From Acidobacteriota bacterium (GTDB lineage Bacteria > Acidobacteriota > Terriglobia > Terriglobales > Acidobacteriaceae): 18,885 nt of DNA. The stretch is taken from NCBI GenBank assembly GCA_021799405.1, contig JAJZAL010000083.1:1-18885 (forward strand). Direction: 5' to 3'. Position numbers and translations under genes: made by a program. Shown one piece after another: positions 7,601-14,090 of the stretch. The notes beneath the pieces are model-generated. The model worked only from the letters and a program-made list of their open reading frames with translations, searched no databases and was not told where the DNA came from. The stretch's first letter is position 1; each line of letters begins with the position of its first letter.

Positions 7601-8801
7601 GCGGCTGGTTCTTCGCGTCTCCCGGAACATACACAATCGCGTGGTCAAATCGATTCATGCCCGGCAGGTCAGGATTCACATCATTGCCCGGACCCGCTTC
7701 CAGCAGCGCCAGGTCCGCCGGAATCCCCGCCTCACGCAGCATAGCCACCAGAAAAGCAGCCTTATCCTTGCAGTCTCCGTAATGCCGCGCCAGCACTTCA
7801 GCCGGAGTTCGCGGCTGCAGCTTCGCCTTGCCAAACTCAATGCCTGTGTAGCGCACTTCCTTATGCAGAATCGCCACCAGGACCGCGATCCGCGCATTGC
7901 GCCCCGCAGGTAGAGTCGCCGGAATCAGGCTCTTCACTTCATCCGGCAGAAGCTGCGGATCCGCAAGCCGTGCGTATGCTTCGGCCACCGCATGCCACGA
8001 CTCCCCGGTTGAGAAATCGACCCACGGCGCCTTGATCTCCGGCGTCACCAGCGGAATATCCGACGGCACCACCGCCTTCAGGTTCGACACCGAAAATGTG
8101 ATCGTGCGCACGCCATGCGCCACATCCGTCTTCACCTGGGCATCCGGCAGGTCGTGCACCCGGTACCGCAGCGGCGTCGCCGCCGGCGCCTCTACCACCA
8201 GCCGCGAAAACGTAATCGGCACATTCCGCTCAAAGTAGTTCCGGTAAACTCCGCCGCCAGAGAAGAATGGCTCCTCGTCCACCACTTCCGTGTCTTCTTC
8301 CACAATCGAGCCGACGCTCAGCGCCGGCAGCGGCGCGGTCAGAATGCGGTCGTCCGAGTATGTGCCCTCGGCAAGATCGGCGTTATTCGCCGCCGTATCC
8401 GTAATTGTTTTGGGATCGAGCTCCGTGACTGAGCCATTCGGCTGAATCACCCGCGCCCGTATCTCCGGTCGCTTCTGGTAAAAAGCCTCCCACTCTACCG
8501 CGACTGACGACCATGCATTCACGCCCGCCTGCGTATCGATCCGGTAAATGATGTGGTGCGTATGAACCACCCGTCCCTGCGCGTCGATCGTATAGTGCTC
8601 GTCCTCGAACAGAACCGTCGCGTCGCTCGCCGGATTCGCCTTCATCTTCGCAGCGGCAGCCAGAATCTGCGCCGGCGTCGCACTGAATGCCGGTCCCGTC
8701 AGCGTCCATTCCGCGTCTTGCGCATGCGTTACACCTGCAAAAGTAATCACACACAGGACAATGAGACCCCAGGGCAGCAGACGCAGCCAGCTTCTACGCA
8801 T
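4650..8801 (-). CDS. Exported DUF3857 - transglutaminase-like - TPR protein
   Basis: 1383 residues from an ATG at 8801. AGAAGGA lies nine bases before it, and the N-terminus is a good signal peptide (MRRSW, a hydrophobic core, then AGVTHAQ), so the longer in-frame extension to 9029 was rejected. Residues about 60-260 match DUF3857. Residues about 300-410 form a transglutaminase-like core with the full cysteine-protease-type triad visible: C344 in GDCKDK, H387 in FDHAIV and D404 in WIDATAE. Residues about 420-670 are beta-rich, then TPR-like helical repeats appear at about 680-840 and again in the last 200 residues. The family is common in Acidobacteriota and Bacteroidota; substrates are generally unknown. 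A periplasmic or outer-surface peptide-modifying role is inferred. It is a single-gene unit with queE upstream and trxB convergent. Confidence 0.88.
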   Translation of the reverse strand: MRRSWLRLLPWGLIVLCVITFAGVTHAQDAEWTLTGPAFSATPAQILAAAAKMKANPASDATVLFEDEHYTIDAQGRVVHTHHIIYRIDTQAGVNAWSSVAVEWEAFYQKRPEIRARVIQPNGSVTELDPKTITDTAANNADLAEGTYSDDRILTAPLPALSVGSIVEEDTEVVDEEPFFSGGGVYRNYFERNVPITFSRLVVEAPAATPLRYRVHDLPDAQVKTDVAHGVRTITFSVSNLKAVVPSDIPLVTPEIKAPWVDFSTGESWHAVAEAYARLADPQLLPDEVKSLIPATLPAGRNARIAVLVAILHKEVRYTGIEFGKAKLQPRTPAEVLARHYGDCKDKAAFLVAMLREAGIPADLALLEAGPGNDVNPDLPGMNRFDHAIVYVPGDAKNQPLWIDATAEFTKVGDLPYGDQDRRALIIAAQTQGLTLTPKPTPEDSVLIETREFDLADYGPAKVIETSQTSGYIDADYRYFYQNSNNEQVKQELDNYAKNAYDAKSPIQVTHGDAHDLNKPFDLRIVIPKAGRGHTGIQQAEVALYPNGTFGSLPGWFNRDPNLNRPKPGSPGDELLLKEKLQRSDEYEITPFIGERVYKIVPPSGFAVRGLPANQTLKMGPATLTETYSTDAKGVVTADYKFDTGKSLYSLADVLALRDAVVQANKGSAVIITFDQVGAKLMAQGKVREAFAADRKAIAADPNGALPHVRFADALLSAGVGEEARAEAQEAVKLDPKSAVAWQTLGWMSQFDSIGQRFGPGFDLAGSIAAYQKAKELDPDSVTTRVNLAIAYEYNQEGERYESVSGMDHAIAEYRELIKLHPQQGQQYEDNLLFDLLYAHHYKELLTELDPLPDSARRDALGVAAVAASQGVPAALKRAASISGNTAQQDTVLVIAGGELVRLRMYSEASQLLSAGLPGQQDAADIERRIQVFQNLKPFDYKNYSSTGPEGVVRRMMVDEMTGNLSDAEVAQFLTHHAYANQAAWEKNLKEMQRSAQGMRVVADQVGLPVPVMRDTVLGMMKISSEGNDKTGYRVTLQELGTPSRQFFVVHEKEGYRIVAEQTDTAEVGNEALYLLQSGKEAEAESLLNWRRNFAHLGGGDDPLDGMLFPRFWTTGETSGADAIKLAAASLLVGTPETNTLLPEIVRLRSKTKDHTAMDQLLALAYLYVGDYGKARDVAEALLKKYPNSDSAVALMTEAESKQGNAKAAYALVDARIAKGPDDLSLVETKSSIAQEQGDFAGAAKILQGLLNSGNANASDYNDFAWNALFEGKVDAAALQAAQQANLLTSRNNFSILHTLACVYAAQGKTTEARQLARQAMKILHVEEPNSDVWFLYGLIYQQYGAKQAAVAAFQRVKKPVGPIASVDTYVLAQRHLKELQAE

Positions 8802-8869
8802 CCTTTTCCATCCTTCTAAGAAACAATTGCTAACTTGTGAGGCAAGATACCAAGGCGCGCAAAACAAAG

Positions 8870-8890
8870 CCAGTAAATTGCATTTACCGG
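8870..8890. promoter_or_regulatory. 21-base near-perfect palindrome upstream of the DUF3857-TPR gene
   Basis: CCAGTAAAT (8870-8878) and ATTTACCGG (8882-8890) are inverted repeats with one mismatch in nine and a three-base centre. The site lies 69-89 bases before the ATG at 8801, a typical operator or promoter distance. The half-site CATTTACCGGC (8881-8891) recurs exactly at 14012-14022 upstream of hemY, in the same orientation relative to the gene. Confidence 0.4.
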
Positions 8891-8901
8891 CAGGTATCGC
8901 G

Positions 8902-8932
8902 GCATAAGCCAGGATTCTCCGGGGTCTTATGC
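8902..8932 (-). terminator. Stem-loop after queE
   Basis: GCATAAG (8902-8908) and CTTATGC (8926-8932) pair perfectly, with further C/G and GGA/TCC pairing inside. The hairpin starts 12 bases after the queE stop at 8945. No U-tract follows on the minus strand. It is a likely 3' end structure of the queD-queE transcript. Confidence 0.45.
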
Positions 8933-8944
8933 GGAAGAAATGCC

Positions 8945-9625
8945 CTACACGCCCTTCTTCTGCGGCTCCCAGATGTACTTGTGAATCTGCAGGCTCAGCC
9001 GCGCCGGCAGCCCGTCTTCCAGCATCCACTCCACCAGCAGCCGCGGATCGAGCGCCGCATTGCGCGTGCTCCGTTCGAGCGACGGCATCTTGTGGAACGC
9101 CGGCGACAACAAAATCTGCCCCGCCTTTTCCTCCAGCCTGTGCTCCCGGATAAATGCCCGCGCAAATTCGTAATCGCCGCGGTTCTGTATCACGAACTTC
9201 ACTTCGTCACGCCCCGTCAGCCATTTCAGATTCTCCATCCGGAATGAGCCGCCCTCGGCCGACGCCGGGCACTTCACGTCCACAATCTTATGCACCGCCG
9301 CCGGCACTTCGTCCAGCGGCCGTTCCCCGCTCGTCTCGATCATCACTTCGTAGCCCACATCCAGCAGCCGCTCCATCAGCGGAATCAGTTCCCGTGCCTG
9401 CAGCAGCGGCTCGCCACCCGTAAACTCCACCAGCCGCACCGGAGCCAGCTTCTCCATCTCGGCCACGATCTGCTCGTCCGTATACGGAATCCCGCCCTGG
9501 AACGTGTATTCCGAATCGCACCAGATGCAGCGCAAATTGCATCCGGCCAACCGCACAAAAATGCACGGCCGCCCCGCAAATGACGATTCCCCCTGCACCG
9601 ACTTGTAAATCTCAATCAGGTGCAA
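8945..9625 (-). CDS. queE: 7-carboxy-7-deazaguanine synthase (radical SAM)
   Basis: 226 residues. QueE converts 6-carboxytetrahydropterin into 7-carboxy-7-deazaguanine, the ring contraction in queuosine and other 7-deazaguanine pathways. Visible: the family N-terminus IYKSVQGESSFAG with the conserved QGE, the radical SAM CX3CX2C motif at C29, C33 and C36 (CNLRCIWC), and TGGEP (69-73). The start codon is TTG (9625), because no ATG or GTG occurs near the conserved N-terminus. It begins five bases after the queD stop with only a weak purine patch, so translational coupling to queD is likely. queD is directly upstream; queC and queF are not in the window. Confidence 0.93.
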   Translation of the reverse strand: MHLIEIYKSVQGESSFAGRPCIFVRLAGCNLRCIWCDSEYTFQGGIPYTDEQIVAEMEKLAPVRLVEFTGGEPLLQARELIPLMERLLDVGYEVMIETSGERPLDEVPAAVHKIVDVKCPASAEGGSFRMENLKWLTGRDEVKFVIQNRGDYEFARAFIREHRLEEKAGQILLSPAFHKMPSLERSTRNAALDPRLLVEWMLEDGLPARLSLQIHKYIWEPQKKGV

Positions 9626-9630
9626 GGCGC

Positions 9631-10008
9631 TTACTCGTAGTAGGTGGCCGTCGTGGTGTCGGTTTCGTAGATGGTGCAGTCTTTCACATGGACGCGGTTG
9701 CCCGTCATCTCCGCAAGCTGCTTGTTCGTTTCGTCATAGAAATACCGGGCCAGGTTCTCCGCCGAGGGATTGATCTCGGTGAACGGCTCCAGGTCGTTCA
9801 GCATCTGGTGATCGATTCGGTCGATCACAGGCCGCATCACCTGCTTCAGATCCTTGAAGTCCAGCAGCAGCCCCGCCGCGTCCAGCCTCTCGCCGCGCAG
9901 CGTGATTCTCACCTTGTAATTGTGGCCGTGCGGATTCTCGCACTTGCCTTTGTAGTTGCGCAGATAGTGCCCGGAGGAAAACCCGCGCTCAACTGTGACC
10001 TCGTACAT
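9631..10008 (-). CDS. queD: 6-carboxy-5,6,7,8-tetrahydropterin synthase
   Basis: 125 residues, normal for QueD, which turns 7,8-dihydroneopterin triphosphate into 6-carboxytetrahydropterin, the substrate of the next gene's product. Visible: zinc ligands H14 (SSGHYL), H27 and H29 (PHGHNY), catalytic C23 just before them, the D66-H67 pair in IDHQML, and substrate-binding E115 near the C-terminus (IYETDTT). It lies five bases upstream of queE, forming a two-gene operon. The ATG at 10008 has a weak ribosome site (GGAAACG). The 121-base leader was searched by eye for a preQ1 riboswitch and none was recognised. Confidence 0.94.
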   Translation of the reverse strand: MYEVTVERGFSSGHYLRNYKGKCENPHGHNYKVRITLRGERLDAAGLLLDFKDLKQVMRPVIDRIDHQMLNDLEPFTEINPSAENLARYFYDETNKQLAEMTGNRVHVKDCTIYETDTTTATYYE

Positions 10009-10129
10009 TCGTTTCCAGCTCGTTTCTTCGGGGAATTACCCTCCTTTCATTGTACTTCCCCATCGCCCACAGAAGCCGCACTACCCCTCCCGGACGGGCT
10101 CGCCCCACCTGCACGGCAAAAATCAGGTC

Positions 10130-10462
10130 TTACCTGTCGATTTTCATCGGCGCATATCCGCATTGCTGCGCCTTGTACATCGCGGCAAATGCCTCGGCAA
10201 CGCTCAACAACGGCGTCGTCTTCATCTCCTTCACCGCGCCGCCCCCGGCAACCGCAAGTGAAAAGGCTGCCGCCGCTTCATTGTCCGGCAACTCGAAGAT
10301 CGTCACCACGTCGTAATCCCCCAGGCAGTACCACATCCCGTACATCGTTCCACCCAGGTTCTCAATCACCCGGCTGATATGTTGCGTACGGTCCTTCGGA
10401 TCAGAAATCGCAGCCTTGATCATCTCCGGCGTGTAGGCAACTTGCAGCATATAACTCGCCAT
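10130..10462 (-). CDS. GYD-domain protein
   Basis: 110 residues matching the GYD-domain family (Pfam GYD type), small cytoplasmic proteins predicted to adopt a ferredoxin-like, dimeric alpha-beta fold. The characteristic segment is CLGDYDVVTIFE, with G48-D49-Y50-D51, preceded by MYGMWY. It has no signal peptide or membrane segment. The start is set by GAGGT six bases before the ATG. It is a single-gene unit upstream of queD, with its own probable promoter at 10516-10546. No biochemical function is established for the family, and no partner gene here suggests one. Confidence 0.85.
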   Translation of the reverse strand: MASYMLQVAYTPEMIKAAISDPKDRTQHISRVIENLGGTMYGMWYCLGDYDVVTIFELPDNEAAAAFSLAVAGGGAVKEMKTTPLLSVAEAFAAMYKAQQCGYAPMKIDR

Positions 10463-10515
10463 GGTCGCACCTCATTCTTGTGCGTATTTCACACCTCTCC
10501 CCGGACACCGCGAAA

Positions 10516-10546
10516 AGTATACTCCGCCGGTCGCAGTGCCGTTCAA
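10516..10546 (-). promoter_or_regulatory. Possible sigma-70-type promoter of the GYD gene
   Basis: On the minus strand TATACT (10516-10521) is a close match to the -10 consensus. TTGAAC (10541-10546) is a 4/6 match to -35, with a long 19-base spacer. The -10 lies 54 bases before the ATG. The spacer is longer than the usual 16-18, so only the -10 is persuasive. Confidence 0.4.
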
Positions 10547-10581
10547 AGCGCGGCTTCCTGCCATCTCCATTCCCCACAAGT

Positions 10582-10618
10582 AAAAAGCAGCGCCAGCCCG
10601 CGCCGCTCGATGGGCGCG
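10582..10618 (-). terminator. Possible intrinsic terminator after the cytochrome c gene
   Basis: CGCGCC (10599-10604) and GGCGCG (10613-10618) form a GC stem with an eight-base loop; a run of five U follows on the minus strand (10582-10586) after a 12-base gap. The gap is too long for a textbook terminator. GCGCCAGCC is repeated directly at 10590-10598 and 10616-10624. Confidence 0.3.
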
Positions 10619-10638
10619 CCAGCCGGCGTGCTATCCCC

Positions 10639-10653
10639 TCGCGCCTTGCGCGA
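10639..10653 (-). terminator. Tight stem-loop four bases past the cytochrome c stop
   Basis: TCGCGC and GCGCGA form a perfect six-base stem with a CTT loop immediately after the stop at 10658. No U-tract follows directly. It is probably part of the 3' end structure of the cytochrome transcript. Confidence 0.4.
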
Positions 10654-10657
10654 AATC

Positions 10658-11140
10658 CTAGCTGGCCGGCGCTTCCTGGCCCTTCGACAGCGACCGCAGA
10701 TAAATCACAAGGTTCCACACCGCGTTATCGTTCGCGCGTGCCTTGTCTTCCGGTGGCATTTGCGCGGCGCCCTTGCGGATGATCGTGAAAATCTGACCAT
10801 CGCTCATCCCCTGCAGTGTGCTCGGATTGGAAAGGTCCTGCATGGTCAGCTTTTCGCTCACCGCAAGGCTGCCATTTCCCTTGCCCGTGTCACCATGGCA
10901 CATCGCACAGTCCCAGCCATAACGCTCCTTGGCCATCTTCTGCGAAGCCTCGGTCGGCTTCACTGGATTCACAAGGCTCGCCCCATTATTCGCGGGAGCC
11001 GGCGCGGCCGGCGCCGGTGTCGTGGTCTGGCTCTGTGGCTTTGTCTGCGTCTGCGGCGTGGCATTGTTCTGCGTCTGCGGCACAGCAGCCGCGCCAATCA
11101 AAGGAAGCATGCATGCAACTGCCACCAGGAACAGCTTCAT
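10658..11140 (-). CDS. Secreted class I c-type cytochrome (monoheme)
   Basis: 160 residues. It has an N-terminal signal peptide (MKLFLVAV to about residue 19), then a low-complexity linker rich in Q, T, A and P (about 20-52), then a single cytochrome c domain. Heme is attached at C78-A-M-C81-H82, and M128 in AAQMPPE is the likely distal ligand, as in CccA / cbb3-subunit-III-like domains. It is therefore a periplasmic electron carrier, perhaps tethered by the flexible linker; the early Cys10 does not fit a lipobox well. The start is preceded by a strong GGAGG. It stands alone between the radical SAM gene and the GYD gene, so its redox partner cannot be named. A dyad lies directly upstream of the ribosome site. 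Confidence 0.9.
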   Translation of the reverse strand: MKLFLVAVACMLPLIGAAAVPQTQNNATPQTQTKPQSQTTTPAPAAPAPANNGASLVNPVKPTEASQKMAKERYGWDCAMCHGDTGKGNGSLAVSEKLTMQDLSNPSTLQGMSDGQIFTIIRKGAAQMPPEDKARANDNAVWNLVIYLRSLSKGQEAPAS

Positions 11141-11158
11141 CTTGAAACCTCCCTACAG

Positions 11159-11262
11159 CGTGTTTCATAAACACCCGGCTGCCCCGGACTGGTTGCTTGG
11201 AACCCGCCATCCGGCCAGGATCCAAAGTTCAAGAGCCTGCGAAACCCTGTTTATGAATCACG
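11159..11262. repeat. Inverted pair of 16-base elements upstream of the cytochrome c gene
   Basis: CGTGTTTCATAAACAC (11159-11174) recurs inverted at 11247-11262; the two agree at 14 of 16 positions, with a perfect ten-base core (11164-11173 with 11248-11257). The first copy contains the perfect palindrome GTGTTT-CAT-AAACAC (11160-11174) and lies 20-34 bases before the cytochrome ATG. This may be a pair of operator sites, or the terminal repeats of a 104-base MITE-like element. No target-site duplication was seen. Confidence 0.45.
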
Positions 11263-11294
11263 CCTTAGTGATTGCACTCCTGACTTCTCTTCAC

Positions 11295-11332
11295 GGCGGT
11301 GAGGCTCATCACACATAAGAGTCTCACCCGCC
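11295..11332 (-). terminator. Long stem-loop after the radical SAM gene
   Basis: Thirteen base pairs, including one G-U and one bulged C, join 11295-11307 with 11319-11332 around an 11-base loop. It lies 34 bases past the stop at 11366. The minus strand has no U-tract after it, so it is a U-less terminator or a 3' stabilising structure of the hemY-radical SAM transcript. Confidence 0.5.
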
Positions 11333-11365
11333 ACTTTCCTTGCCCCAAACTACCCGCACCCCATG

Positions 11366-12496
11366 CTAAGCGTGCATCGGAAACGCCGGCGTGACCGCAG
11401 GCACATACGCGCAGAACGGATCGCTCGCCAGCGGATCCCCCGTGTACGCATACGCCCGCGCCCGCGAACCACCGCACAATCCCCGATACTCGCACTGCCC
11501 GCACTTGCCCCGGAAACGGTCCGGCGTATGCAGCGCCCGGAACACCGGAGCATTGCGGTACACATACGCGAGCCGGTTCTGCCGGATATTGCCCGCCGAT
11601 AGCGGTAAAAACCCGGCGGGATAAATATCCCCCTGATTCGAGACAAATACAACCCCATGTCCATCGCGAATCCCAAATCCGCGGTACACCGGCGTCCGGT
11701 GAATCTCCGCCGCATGCATCCCCGCCGCCCTCATTTCGTCCAGCGCAATTCGCCGGTACGACGGCGCTTCCGTCGTCTTGATCGCGAAGGGAGACTTGAG
11801 CGACTGCTGATAGATCCACCGCATCAGATCCTCGCCGCGCTTCGGCGTCACCGGCAGAAGCGATTTGCCCCGTCCTACCGCGATCAGGAAAAACAGGCTC
11901 CAGCGCATCACCTGGTGCCGCTCCAGCAGATCATAAACCGCCGGCAGATCATCCGCCGTCTCTTCTGAAACCAGCGTGTTCACCTGCACCGGAAAACCCA
12001 CCGTCGCCGCATGCCGCAACGCCGCTACAGTCGCGTCGAAGCAGCCCGGCACGCCGCGCACCGCATCGTGACGCGCGGCCGTCGAGCCGTCCAGGCTCAG
12101 GCCCAGCGCCTCGATGCCATGCTCCTTCAGCTCCGCCATCTTCCGCAGCGTCAGCTCCTGGCTCGCCGCCGGCGTAATCGACACCGAAATCCCAAGGCTC
12201 CGGCCGTAGTCGATAATGTCAAACAGATCCGCCCGCTTCAGCGGATCGCCGCCCGTCAGAATCAGGTGCGGCATCGGATCGCCGAATTCCGCAATCTGCC
12301 GCAGCAGGCCCAGGCTCTCCTCATGGTTCAATTCGCAGGGATGCGCCTGTGTCATCGCCTCGGCACGGCAATGGCGGCAGGCCAGCGGACACGCCTGCGT
12401 CATCTCCCAGTACACAATCATCGGATTGCGTGAGTAGTCATATTTGCCTGCGGCATGTGGATGGGCGTGAGTGGTTGGAGCTACGGCTGAAGTCAT
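11366..12496 (-). CDS. Radical SAM/SPASM-type protein, heme-linked by context (TIGR04053-like)
   Basis: 376 residues. The radical SAM core has C36-P-L-A-C40-R-H-C43 in WEMTQACPLACRHCRAEA and GGDP (82-85). The C-terminus has C332-x2-C335-x5-C341 and C362 within CEYRGLCGGSRARAYAY, which closely resembles the auxiliary-cluster region of NirJ/AhbD heme-biosynthesis enzymes and the TIGR04053 family. The upstream SPASM cysteine region reads YPAGFLPLSAGN, with Ala where NirJ/AhbD-type proteins have Cys, so one auxiliary cluster rather than two seems likely. A short His-rich N-terminus (HAHPH) precedes the core. A strong AAGGAAGG precedes the ATG, 38 bases downstream of hemY. I infer a role in tetrapyrrole metabolism; the actual substrate is unknown, and a peptide-modifying role is the alternative. 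Confidence 0.82.
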   Translation of the reverse strand: MTSAVAPTTHAHPHAAGKYDYSRNPMIVYWEMTQACPLACRHCRAEAMTQAHPCELNHEESLGLLRQIAEFGDPMPHLILTGGDPLKRADLFDIIDYGRSLGISVSITPAASQELTLRKMAELKEHGIEALGLSLDGSTAARHDAVRGVPGCFDATVAALRHAATVGFPVQVNTLVSEETADDLPAVYDLLERHQVMRWSLFFLIAVGRGKSLLPVTPKRGEDLMRWIYQQSLKSPFAIKTTEAPSYRRIALDEMRAAGMHAAEIHRTPVYRGFGIRDGHGVVFVSNQGDIYPAGFLPLSAGNIRQNRLAYVYRNAPVFRALHTPDRFRGKCGQCEYRGLCGGSRARAYAYTGDPLASDPFCAYVPAVTPAFPMHA

Positions 12497-12534
12497 TTCC
12501 TTTCCTTCCTTTACGGCTGATCTGTCTCTAGGGC

Positions 12535-13947
12535 CTAGTGCGCCCCTGCCGCTACGGCACTTCCGGCGGCAGGTTGTCGGTACATCCCATGCTTCCCCGC
12601 AAGCTGCCGCACCACAGCCTGCGCGTTCTCAATGCAGTCCGGAATCCCCGCGCCATGAAACGCGGCCCCGGCAAGGTACAGGCCGCGATGCGCCGCTGCC
12701 AGCGACTCGATCTCCGCCACCCGCGCCCGGTGCCCCACCTCGTACTGCGGATTCCCTTTTTCCCAGCGATAAACGCGCGCCAGCACCGGCTCGGCCCCGA
12801 TACCAGTCGCCGCGTCCACTTCCTCTCTCGCTAGAGCCACCATCGCTTCGTCAGGCCGCTCGGCAAATGCCTCGGCGCCCGCGCCACCCACAAAGACTCG
12901 CAGCAGCACATGCCCCGTCGGCGCACGCCCCTCAAATTTCGTCGAAGACCACGTACATGCGTTGATCCGCCGGTTCTCCGTCCGCGGCACCACAAAACCG
13001 AACCCGTTCAGCCCTTCTGCCCGCGGCAGATCCTGCTCCCGGAAGCCCAGCGACACCGTCGCCGTCGAAACATACCGGATCGCCCGCAACCGCTCGGCCA
13101 GCTCAGCATCGATGTATGCCACCAGCCCCGCGGTTACATGCGCCGGCGTGGCAAACACCACATCATCGGCATCGATCGACGTGCCGCTCTCCAGGATCAC
13201 CTCATAGCGCCCCCGGTACGGCAGCACCGCCGCCACTCGCGCGCCCCGTAATATTGCCTCCGGCCCGATCGCCGTCGCCAGCGCCTCGGTCAACTGCAGC
13301 AAGCCGCCGCGCAGCGTCATGAACATCGAACGCTCGCCTTTCCCGCTGCGCCCGCGCTGCTTCATCCAGCCCCGCAGCACGCTCCCGTACTTTTTCTCCA
13401 TCGCCGGCAGAAAAGGAAAGGTGCTTTCCAGGCTCAATCGCTCCGGATCGGCCGCATAAATTCCGCCCATCAGCGGCCCGGCCAGCTTGGTCAGCATTTC
13501 GTTTCCAAAACGCCGCCGCATGAAGCTGCCAACACTCTCGTCGCCGCTGGCCCGGCGCGCTGGGATCACCATCTCGGCCCCCATCCGCAGCTTCCCCGGC
13601 CACGATATCAGCTCCGACTTCAGCATCGGACCCACGCCCATCGGCAACGCATGCAACCGGCGTCCGCTCCACACAAACGTGGAATGCTTCCCGCTCCGCG
13701 CCGGCTGCAGTTGATCTCCCAGCCCCAGCGCCCGGCACAAATCCAGCGTCGCCGTCTTTCGCGCCAGAAACGAATCCGGCCCGCCCTCGACGATAAATCC
13801 GCCCTCGCGCGCCGTGGCAATCTTGCCACCCAGCCGCTGCGAACTTTCGATCAGCGTTACCTTCAGAGAACCGCGTGTCGCACGCTGCAGATAATATGCG
13901 GTGGCCAGCCCCGTGATGCCGCCGCCAATAATAACAATGTGTTTCAT
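12535..13947 (-). CDS. hemY: Protoporphyrinogen/coproporphyrinogen oxidase (FAD, HemY/HemG type)
   Basis: 470 residues, typical of the oxygen-dependent, FAD-containing porphyrinogen oxidases that make protoporphyrin IX (or coproporphyrin III in the coproporphyrin route). Visible: the Rossmann GGGITGLA (8-15), the nearby acidic LIESSQRLGGKI segment, EGGPDSFL of the amine-oxidase-like family, and the C-terminal FAD motif GLYLAGAAFHGAGIPDCIENA (about 423-443). No signal peptide; likely cytoplasmic or membrane-associated. The sequence does not decide whether protoporphyrinogen or coproporphyrinogen is the substrate; a hemQ gene elsewhere would favour the latter. The ribosome site is weak. The 180-base leader carries a CRP-like dyad and a GC hairpin. 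The radical SAM gene follows, probably co-transcribed. Confidence 0.92.
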   Translation of the reverse strand: MKHIVIIGGGITGLATAYYLQRATRGSLKVTLIESSQRLGGKIATAREGGFIVEGGPDSFLARKTATLDLCRALGLGDQLQPARSGKHSTFVWSGRRLHALPMGVGPMLKSELISWPGKLRMGAEMVIPARRASGDESVGSFMRRRFGNEMLTKLAGPLMGGIYAADPERLSLESTFPFLPAMEKKYGSVLRGWMKQRGRSGKGERSMFMTLRGGLLQLTEALATAIGPEAILRGARVAAVLPYRGRYEVILESGTSIDADDVVFATPAHVTAGLVAYIDAELAERLRAIRYVSTATVSLGFREQDLPRAEGLNGFGFVVPRTENRRINACTWSSTKFEGRAPTGHVLLRVFVGGAGAEAFAERPDEAMVALAREEVDAATGIGAEPVLARVYRWEKGNPQYEVGHRARVAEIESLAAAHRGLYLAGAAFHGAGIPDCIENAQAVVRQLAGKHGMYRQPAAGSAVAAGAH

Positions 13948-13974
13948 TTCCCCGTCAGCCTCCCGGCGCCGGTC

Positions 13975-13999
13975 GGGACCCGGCCTCTCGCCGGGCCCC
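13975..13999 (-). promoter_or_regulatory. GC-rich stem-loop in the hemY leader
   Basis: CCCGGC (13979-13984) and GCCGGG (13990-13995) pair around CTCTC; after one mismatch, GGG/CCC (13975-13977 with 13997-13999) extends the stem. It lies 28-52 bases before the hemY ATG, just upstream of the weak ribosome site, so it could affect translation. No known leader family was recognised. Confidence 0.3.
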
Positions 14000-14064
14000 G
14001 CTACAGGTGATCATTTACCGGCTGAGTTGCTGGCTCTACGCTAAGGCGGCAGGACCGATGAAGC

Positions 14065-14080
14065 CGTGACGGCGGTCACA
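14065..14080 (-). promoter_or_regulatory. CRP/FNR-family-like dyad upstream of hemY
   Basis: On the minus strand the site reads TGTGA-CCGCCG-TCACG, matching the CRP-type pattern TGTGA-N6-TCACA at nine of ten bases. It lies 118-133 bases before the hemY ATG and between the hemY and pectinesterase units. No regulator gene is present in the window. Confidence 0.4.
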
Positions 14081-14090
14081 CCTCTGCAGC

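Noticed and set aside
8802..9029. N-terminal extension of the DUF3857-TPR protein
   Set aside because: It overlaps the queE 3' end and lacks a ribosome site, and the signal peptide begins at the ATG at 8801.
10009..10129. preQ1 riboswitch upstream of queD
   Set aside because: No preQ1-like stem, A-rich tail or pseudoknot pattern was recognisable. The leader has only a short ACCTG/CAGGT repeat and GC-rich runs.
10590..10624. Direct repeat GCGCCAGCC twice after the cytochrome gene
   Set aside because: Only two copies in a very GC-rich stretch, not enough for a repeat element.
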